Shown here: piece after piece, positions 58,187 through 64,000 of the stretch
Layout of the letters: each line of letters starts with the position of its first letter
How positions within the stretch are numbered: the first letter of the stretch is position 1
Translations under genes and position numbers: made by a program
Assembly (NCBI RefSeq): GCF_011684115.1
Contig: NZ_JAADJV010000001.1
Span: forward strand, 124,001 to 188,000
DNA: 64,000 bases
DNA from: Rahnella aceris
Lineage (GTDB): Bacteria; Pseudomonadota; Gammaproteobacteria; Enterobacterales; Enterobacteriaceae
Direction: 5' to 3'
Notes under the pieces: model-generated
Told to the model about the DNA's origin: nothing
The model's input: only the letters and a program-made list of their open reading frames with translations
The model's database searches: none

Positions 58187-58846
58187 TTATTCGTTGAACA
58201 GCTTGGTATCATTCGCCAGGCTATCTACCACAACTTTTAAATCGTTGGCGGTAACTTTCTGTTTATCATTAGAAACTTGTTTACCGAATCCTTTACGCAC
58301 GACTTTGATCACCGGTTTGCCAGTACTGGCGTCGATCAGCTCACCTTCGAAATACACTTCAGTATCACGCGTGCGGTGGCCTGTCGCGGTTTGAGTACCG
58401 GCAATAACCAGCGCGACCGGGACGACTTCATAGAACTGCAAACCTTCTGCCGACGTGTTCACACCGGTGATCGCACCTTTGAAAATCAATGTGCGCGGCC
58501 CTGCGTGATCTGTCAGTGGCAGGCGCTCTGCCAGTGCAGGTTTCATGCGGCTGTTGGCGTAATCCAGCACCCCCTGCAAGGTGGTTTTGTCGATCTGCGC
58601 CGTAGGCTGCGGTTCCGGGTAGAATTTAATCGGTTCGTATTTGATGTAAGAATAATTTTCTTTCTTAAACGAAGGATCGATCCAGCGCAGAACCGGATTT
58701 CCCCCAGCCGTTTTCACTTCCTTAAGGCCGGAATAATCGCCTAAAAAACCTGAGTATTTTTCCGTCTTGGTAATGTGGCTGGTACAACCGGCCAGGAACA
58801 GTGCGCCAGTCACTGCGGCGATCTGCATCAGTTTTATTGTTTTCAT
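58187..58846 (-). CDS. DUF3313 family lipoprotein
   Basis: This 219-residue protein has a signal peptide with lipobox FLAGC and then the DUF3313 pattern: SGFLGDYSGLKEV near the start, RWIDPSF, and a C-terminal beta-rich part (VYFEGELIDASTGKPVIKVV). The function of this family is unknown. It is a single gene convergent with the LysR regulator. Confidence 0.85.
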   Translation of the reverse strand: MKTIKLMQIAAVTGALFLAGCTSHITKTEKYSGFLGDYSGLKEVKTAGGNPVLRWIDPSFKKENYSYIKYEPIKFYPEPQPTAQIDKTTLQGVLDYANSRMKPALAERLPLTDHAGPRTLIFKGAITGVNTSAEGLQFYEVVPVALVIAGTQTATGHRTRDTEVYFEGELIDASTGKPVIKVVRKGFGKQVSNDKQKVTANDLKVVVDSLANDTKLFNE

Positions 58847-58985
58847 TCGTACCCTCGAAATATTTTAAGGAAGACCAAGTATGTATAGCACCGCTGCGGA
58901 ATTTAACCTCTTAACGACAAAGAAAAATTGATATTCATCAGGATCGCGAAAATACAGTTCTGTGAGGTAATCATTTCTTCCTTAA

Positions 58986-59420
58986 TTATTTTTTTGATGA
59001 ATGAAACAAATAGTATTCACCTTTTGGACTGTCCCCCGTAGAGATGATGTTCCAGCCTTTTGACAGATAAAAAGCAACTGATTTTTTACTCTTTACTAAG
59101 CATTTCAGCGATCCCTGACGGGTAAACGCTTCTTCCGCAGCCTGAAGCAATGCTGAACCTGCACCGGTTCCCTGATATTGCGGATCAACAAACAGGTTAT
59201 GCAGGAAATTTTCCTGAGTGAAAATTGAGGCGAATCCCAGTAAATGTCCGTCACGTTCTGCCACCAGAATCGTCTCGCCGATCACTGCGCGGTCAAAATC
59301 TTCCAGCTGAAAATCGTCTTCCAGCCATGTCCAGGTATGCTTGCGTGAGGCCAGATACAACGTGCGTAAAAACGGGCGGTCTGCTTCTTCATAAGGACGG
59401 ATCTTGAGAGTTGATGGCAA
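58986..59420 (-). CDS. GNAT-family N-acetyltransferase
   Basis: This 144-residue protein has the GNAT fold: KIRPYEEADRPFLRTLY at its start, LLGFASIFTQENFLHNLFVDPQYQGTGAGSALLQAAEE (acetyl-CoA binding Q/G-x-x-G-x-G/A as QGTGAG) and VAFYLSKGWNIISTGD at its end. The substrate is unknown. It marks the last normal-composition gene before the AT-rich glycan cluster. Confidence 0.87.
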   Translation of the reverse strand: MPSTLKIRPYEEADRPFLRTLYLASRKHTWTWLEDDFQLEDFDRAVIGETILVAERDGHLLGFASIFTQENFLHNLFVDPQYQGTGAGSALLQAAEEAFTRQGSLKCLVKSKKSVAFYLSKGWNIISTGDSPKGEYYLFHSSKK

Positions 59421-59517
59421 AACGTAATCTCCCTGAAAGCCAATTCTTAAAAAATAATTTCCGCATCTACTGATAGTGAGGATACGAAGGAGAAGACGTT
59501 ATACTATCTATAACTTA

Positions 59518-61290
59518 CTAATTTTTAAATGCATAATTCCAGGCTGGCCCGTAAATTTTGAATGAGAATGTTGCCTCTAGTGGCTTTTCATCTATAAATG
59601 CTTGGACACCTTCATTATCTTTGCTGTTTGATTCTTCCGGTCCATACACTGTCCCATTATACATAGGATAAGGGTTGGGTTTTTTATAGGCATACCAGGT
59701 AATTGCGTTTCCCTGAATACTATCATGTGATGATAATCTGAGTTTATACATTGATCCTTTTATTAGAACTGTTGGTTTAAAATTAAAAGTGACCCAAGTA
59801 TTATCGTGAATTTTGTTTATGCTTAATTTGCTTTGCGCTATCACATTATCTGAGTTATCAACTATTTCCAGTGACAGTATTCCGGTGTTTATTCTTGCAT
59901 AGGTGGCGAGATTCAGATCAACCCTTTCTACAGAATTGTATTGTGCAATAAAACTTTGCTCAAACAAGTGGTCTTTTGTGAGTTCGCCTACTACTGTATT
60001 GATACTGGTTTGTCCAAAATAGGGGTGAATCATATTGCTTACTGAAGGATATAATGCAGGATAAAAGGAAAGTAGAGTCGTAAATGATATTAAGATACTT
60101 AGCGAAAGTCTTATGAAATTTATTTTTATACCATGGATAACGAGGGCGTAAACGATGACCATAGCAGGTAAAAAACCAAAAAAATAACGAGCTTGCATAG
60201 CGCCTGGATATCCAGTTTTAACATTTAAACGATAAATTGTAATGAAATAAAATCCTATGAATAATAAAAATGAAATTGCACTTAATGCAATGAAGCGCCA
60301 TTGTGGAGAGCGATCTTTTATTTTTCTATAAATAGCGATGACACAAAATATTGGCAACAGGCTTAAGGTCAGGCCCAGAAGTTGTCGTCTGATGTCCCAG
60401 TCATCGAATGATTTATGTCCATATGGTGTTAGTAATGTATTTAAATTTGACTGGTAAAAAGCAGTAATGTACTCCATTTTTGTAAAGCGTGGTGCGTCAG
60501 GATTAGCGGCGTGGAACCAATCACTTGGATCACCCTGAGGTGCCGGGAAAAACTTTCCATAAGTGAGCAGCATGAAAACATAATAGGCCACAACACATAA
60601 TATTGAGAGGGTTATGTAAATAAAATCTGCGCGTTTCAATTCATTGCATTTGATGAGCAGTCTTTTGTTTTCTATAAGGATGAATATAAAAAGAATACAA
60701 ACAACAGATAAAGCACCAGTGGCCTTTGTCAAAGAAACGATAATTCCGCCAATTAATATATAATGCAATGTATGTCTGACAGAATGATAATTATAGTAGA
60801 GGCTGAGACCATAAAATACCAGAGCACATCCTAAAATCATAAGAGGGTCATTATTTATCGAAGCGCTAAGCAAGATAAACATAGGTATACTGACGAGTAC
60901 CAGCATTGAGAGAATAGCAGATTCATTATTTACTTTAAAAGATTTTAGGCTTTTATATATGAAGATTAGCGTAAGTGAAGATATGAAGAAATTGATAATG
61001 CGTAAAGACTTATAAAGAGGCGAGCTTAGTAAAGTTGCGATATTATCTATCATTCCCGCAATGATATAATAAAGTGCTGGGTGCTCGAGTCTGTTCAACT
61101 TTACAGAACCATATGATTTTCCAGATATATAATCAGGGAAGCCGTGTTTGGCAACATCAAGAACATATCCGAGATGCGGGTTTTCATCAGGAAACAACCC
61201 TAAGTCAGTGTTTAAATAGTAGCCAGTGCAAAGGATGAAAAAAATCACAAACACAAGCAGGGCCATTTTATCTTTATTTAACAGGCTCAT
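59518..61290 (-). CDS. GT-C type membrane glycosyltransferase (PMT/ArnT-like)
   Basis: This 590-residue protein has about eleven membrane helices, a first periplasmic loop with LGLFPDENPHLGYV (acidic pair typical of GT-C transferases that use polyprenol-phosphate sugars), and a C-terminal beta-rich periplasmic domain of roughly 150 residues. It likely transfers a sugar from a lipid carrier to a glycan or other surface molecule. AAGGAT precedes the start. It overlaps the upstream gene by 17 nt and is last in a four-gene AT-rich operon. Confidence 0.8.
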   Translation of the reverse strand: MSLLNKDKMALLVFVIFFILCTGYYLNTDLGLFPDENPHLGYVLDVAKHGFPDYISGKSYGSVKLNRLEHPALYYIIAGMIDNIATLLSSPLYKSLRIINFFISSLTLIFIYKSLKSFKVNNESAILSMLVLVSIPMFILLSASINNDPLMILGCALVFYGLSLYYNYHSVRHTLHYILIGGIIVSLTKATGALSVVCILFIFILIENKRLLIKCNELKRADFIYITLSILCVVAYYVFMLLTYGKFFPAPQGDPSDWFHAANPDAPRFTKMEYITAFYQSNLNTLLTPYGHKSFDDWDIRRQLLGLTLSLLPIFCVIAIYRKIKDRSPQWRFIALSAISFLLFIGFYFITIYRLNVKTGYPGAMQARYFFGFLPAMVIVYALVIHGIKINFIRLSLSILISFTTLLSFYPALYPSVSNMIHPYFGQTSINTVVGELTKDHLFEQSFIAQYNSVERVDLNLATYARINTGILSLEIVDNSDNVIAQSKLSINKIHDNTWVTFNFKPTVLIKGSMYKLRLSSHDSIQGNAITWYAYKKPNPYPMYNGTVYGPEESNSKDNEGVQAFIDEKPLEATFSFKIYGPAWNYAFKN

Positions 61291-62197
61291 GACTTTTATC
61301 CTTTTTGATATTCAATAGCGTGTATACATAGAAATAGAATACGACATCCCCGAGAACGGTGACAAAACGCCCTAATACCACGGCTAGCAACAATTCAGAC
61401 TCTGGGATAATAGATCGCAGACAAAAAACAATAACTAACTCTCTTATGCCCACTCCTGCTGGCGCTCCCGGAGTGATTAACCCTACAAGCCATGCAATGG
61501 TATATGCGCCAAATATATAAATATAGTAGTTTAATGGTATTCGTTCTTTGAATGAAATTTCTGTTAAAATAAAAGTAAATATTATTGCAGACAGAGAAAG
61601 AAATAGTAGTTGCAATAAGAATGCATACGAAAGTTGCTTACTAAAAAATACTTTAATTACAGCGAAGGTTATGATGATGCTTAAGACGGTAATCATTACC
61701 CCTATAACTTGCGGTATGACGGGGAATATTATTGGTATAATGAGAAATATAGAGGTACTACCTGCTATTGCTATCAATATTAATTCATAAAAATTTGATT
61801 TTAAAACTTGCCTGGAAGGGTATCCTGAAGCCATTGCTATAGCTTGTCTTCCCGCTATATGAAAAATATTCCCGGGAATATATTTAGCAAGCTGAGATAT
61901 CCCATAAGTTCTGATTGCCCACCTTTTTTCGACAGAAATAGTCAAGTGAAGTAAGATGCTTTTCCATGCAATAGCAAGTAACAAATTTATTATGCCATAG
62001 CATATGGCCATAAACCCAATCAATAACCAAGAGACAGGAGGTAAAGATTGAATGTCCGCTTTTTGCCAATAATTATGGAGGCGTGCTACGACAAAAATGA
62101 CGCCGATTATTGCCAATCCGCTACCCAGGATATTAAGTGCGATATTTATCGTCGATTTATTAAATTTTAACGCTGGCGACATAAAATCATTGTCCAT
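61274..62197 (-). CDS. Flippase-like integral membrane protein (lysylphosphatidylglycerol synthase TM family)
   Basis: This 307-residue protein has about eight membrane helices. GISQLAKYIPGNIFHIAGRQA and WLVGLITPGAPAGVGIRELV are the signatures of the UPF0104/MprF-type transmembrane family. In this setting it is likely to flip the polyprenol-linked sugar made by the GT2, in the role that GtrA plays in gtr clusters; this is an inference. It overlaps the methyltransferase gene by 31 nt and the GT-C gene by 17 nt. Confidence 0.82.
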   Translation of the reverse strand: MDNDFMSPALKFNKSTINIALNILGSGLAIIGVIFVVARLHNYWQKADIQSLPPVSWLLIGFMAICYGIINLLLAIAWKSILLHLTISVEKRWAIRTYGISQLAKYIPGNIFHIAGRQAIAMASGYPSRQVLKSNFYELILIAIAGSTSIFLIIPIIFPVIPQVIGVMITVLSIIITFAVIKVFFSKQLSYAFLLQLLFLSLSAIIFTFILTEISFKERIPLNYYIYIFGAYTIAWLVGLITPGAPAGVGIRELVIVFCLRSIIPESELLLAVVLGRFVTVLGDVVFYFYVYTLLNIKKDKSHEPVK

Positions 62198-62808
62198 GGT
62201 AATGGGCTTTTCACTTCAACAATAATGAAGTGTTTATCAACTAATTCTATGAATGATTTTTTTGACCAGTGTTGTAAGTGACCGGGAGTGTTTCCAATAT
62301 CCTTAACATATTTCCCACGGGCAAGGTTAAGTACTCGCCACAAAGGCTCTCTGGGAACACTTAATATGACATAATTATCGGCTACTTTTTTTATTGCCTT
62401 TAAGCCTGCTTCAGGATCTTCCAGATGCTCCAGCACCTCGCAACAGACAATCAGCTCCGCAGAATCCTCAGATTTATTGAGGTCATAAATACTTCTTGTT
62501 TTGAATAATGAAGCGGGCAAATTTTCTGAGGATGAGTTTTCTTGTGCAATACTAATAATTTGTTGTGAAAAGTCACACCCCCTCGCATCAATTCCCTCTT
62601 TATTCCACTTAAGAACCCAATATCCTTCGCCACATCCAACTTCATGGATCGTCTGAGGATCAACGGTTGCAACAAGTCCTGAAAGAGAATTCTCGAACCC
62701 TTTCATCATCCAGCGTACTATTGGATTTTTAGAAGCATATTTATTGTAATTATTACCTACAACAATACCATCTTCAGTTTTACCACCAGCAATTTTTATA
62801 GCCATCAT
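62167..62808 (-). CDS. Class I SAM-dependent methyltransferase
   Basis: This 213-residue protein has a SAM-binding core with IHEVGCGEGYWVLKW (motif I), GCDFSQQIISIAQEN (motif II), and ELIVCCEVLEHLEDPEAGLKAI (motif IV/V). It probably methylates the sugar or lipid-linked intermediate of this cluster. It has no membrane segment. It overlaps the next gene by 31 nt and starts 27 nt after the GT2 stop. Confidence 0.82.
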   Translation of the reverse strand: MMAIKIAGGKTEDGIVVGNNYNKYASKNPIVRWMMKGFENSLSGLVATVDPQTIHEVGCGEGYWVLKWNKEGIDARGCDFSQQIISIAQENSSSENLPASLFKTRSIYDLNKSEDSAELIVCCEVLEHLEDPEAGLKAIKKVADNYVILSVPREPLWRVLNLARGKYVKDIGNTPGHLQHWSKKSFIELVDKHFIIVEVKSPLPWTMILCRQR

Positions 62809-62835
62809 TTTTCCTATTGTAATAATTTTCTAGTT

Positions 62836-63825
62836 TTATAATTGATCTTTTTCAGGTGGATAATTTTTTTTTGCCAAAGGTTGAGGATTTCTGTTGTGCA
62901 GTTGTGCGGTTTTAAATCTTAAATCTTCAAGTAATGTTCTGTTAGCAGAAAGCAAATCTGCAACGAATGCAATCAGCAAGGTCTGAAATCCCATCCCCAA
63001 CAAGATAGATGCCAAAATTAGAGACTGTATATTTCCTGTGCCATCTCCCGTAAAGTATTTGAATAAGAAACGTAGTCCGATCAAAAATCCAATGGTGAAA
63101 AGTGTCAAGCCAATGGTTCCAAAAAATCTGAATGGACGATAGATCACGAATATTCTTATAATTGTGATTACGCTTCTTTTGATATATGAAAATGTACTTT
63201 TCACCAGTCGGGAAGGGCGTAAGTCATCATTTACTCTGATAGGTACGGATGTAATAGAGATGTTTTTCTGTCCGGCTTGGATAATAGTTTCAAGGGTATA
63301 AGTATAATTACTGAAAACTATAAGCTTTTGAGCCGTTTCGCGGTTAATTGCACGAAAACCACTGGGCGCGTCAGGAATATCCGTTTTACTGGCCGTCCGC
63401 ACAACCCAACTCCCTAGTTTTTGAAGTAATTTCTTCAAAGGTGAGAAGTGTTCAATTGCCTGAATTGGACGTTCCCCAATAACAAATTCTGCCTGTGACG
63501 AGAGTATTGGGGCAACTAATTTCGGAATATCATCTGCATTATATTGATTATCGGCATCAGTATTGACGATGACGTCGGCACCAAATTTTAAACAGGCATC
63601 AATTCCTGTCATGAATGCATAAGCCAGGCCTTTATTGGTCTTATGCCTGACTATGTGGTCTACGCCATTTTTCCTGGCCACGTCGATGGTATCGTCTGAG
63701 CTGCCATCATCAATAATCAGCCATTCAACGCTATCAAAGCCTTCAACATGCCGGGGCAAGGCATTCAGAGCAATAGCCAACGTGCCACCTTCATTAAAGC
63801 AAGGTATTTGTATAATTAATTTCAC
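62836..63825 (-). CDS. Family 2 glycosyltransferase, polyprenol-phosphate sugar synthase-like
   Basis: This 329-residue protein has an N-terminal GT-A domain (IIQIPCFNEGGTLAIALNALP, WLIIDDGSSDDT, DVIVNTDADNQYNADDIP with the DxD) and two C-terminal membrane helices (about residues 235-258 and 265-290), the layout of GtrB and DPM1-like enzymes. It should charge undecaprenyl phosphate with a sugar on the cytoplasmic face. It is the first gene of the operon. The 175 nt upstream to the window end are AT-rich with no recognisable gene. Confidence 0.85.
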   Translation of the reverse strand: MKLIIQIPCFNEGGTLAIALNALPRHVEGFDSVEWLIIDDGSSDDTIDVARKNGVDHIVRHKTNKGLAYAFMTGIDACLKFGADVIVNTDADNQYNADDIPKLVAPILSSQAEFVIGERPIQAIEHFSPLKKLLQKLGSWVVRTASKTDIPDAPSGFRAINRETAQKLIVFSNYTYTLETIIQAGQKNISITSVPIRVNDDLRPSRLVKSTFSYIKRSVITIIRIFVIYRPFRFFGTIGLTLFTIGFLIGLRFLFKYFTGDGTGNIQSLILASILLGMGFQTLLIAFVADLLSANRTLLEDLRFKTAQLHNRNPQPLAKKNYPPEKDQL

Positions 63826-64000
63826 ATCACATTCCTCTGCTAACGCTGATGTATATTATTCATGAATTTAATATAATCATTTCAATAAGTAAAAGCACTT
63901 ATAGATATTCTTAAGCATATATAAAACCAGACGGTATTTGATATAGATTAGCAGGTATATGTGATGCTTGTGGCAAAAATAACATATTAATGAAAAGCCG

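Noticed and set aside
59518..64000. Prophage or integrative element carrying the glycan genes
   Set aside because: No integrase, att-like repeat, tRNA or phage gene is visible; only base composition points to transfer.

Overview
The window is chromosomal DNA from a gamma-proteobacterium of the order Enterobacterales. The core proteins (GlyA, RlmN, IspG, GuaA, Der, IscS) can be followed almost residue by residue against E. coli, and the gene order follows the E. coli 57-minute region (qseEGF-glnB, hmp-glyA, hcaT/csiE, suhB, trmJ-iscR-iscS, pepB-sseB, ndk-rlmN-pilW-rodZ-ispG-hisS-yfgM-bamB-der-yfgJ, xseA/guaBA). The protealysin/emfourin pair, the three-subunit periplasmic sugar dehydrogenase and the other insertions suggest the Yersiniaceae side of the order (Serratia/Rahnella/Ewingella-like). 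That genus-level guess is an inference.

Layout. 1-5.6 kb: sugar-acid transport and dehydration genes (MFS plus GudX-like enolase), a YhjX-type transporter and an alpha/beta hydrolase. 5.7-9.9 kb: an accessory block with a small exported protein, a second PBP2-type transpeptidase without rodA, and a tandem pair of unknown proteins that look like ADP-ribosyltransferases. 9.9-14.7 kb: the GlmY small RNA with a sigma-54 promoter and three GlrR sites, then qseE-qseG-qseF and glnB. 15.1-18.7 kb: an inserted Tat-exported FAD/cytochrome c sugar dehydrogenase operon. 18.7-28 kb: hmp (NsrR site), glyA, hcaT, csiE, a ZevAB-like zinc transport pair with a Zur-like palindrome, suhB and trmJ.

27.9-31.3 kb is the most striking part. 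iscR and its two IscR operators are normal, but iscS is followed directly by pepB. iscU, iscA, hscB, hscA, fdx and iscX are absent, and IscS stops 15 residues early, without the C-terminal tail that is implicated in IscU binding. A strong hairpin separates iscR from iscS. The locus therefore keeps the regulator and the general sulfur donor but has lost the scaffold, chaperone and ferredoxin arm.

31.3-43.5 kb is a conserved housekeeping run (sseB, ndk, rlmN, pilW, rodZ, ispG, hisS, yfgM, bamB, der, an AEC transporter, yfgJ). 43.4-50 kb holds protealysin with its inhibitor emfourin, and a LacI/MFS/GH31 glycoside-use locus. 50-59.4 kb has xseA, guaB, guaA, a PAS-GAF-GGDEF diguanylate cyclase, a quinone reductase with a divergent LysR regulator, a DUF3313 lipoprotein and a GNAT enzyme. 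59.5-63.8 kb is an AT-rich, clearly foreign-looking four-gene operon (polyprenol-phosphate glycosyltransferase, methyltransferase, flippase-like membrane protein, GT-C glycosyltransferase), probably for surface glycan decoration. I saw no tRNA, rRNA, CRISPR array, IS element or prophage.
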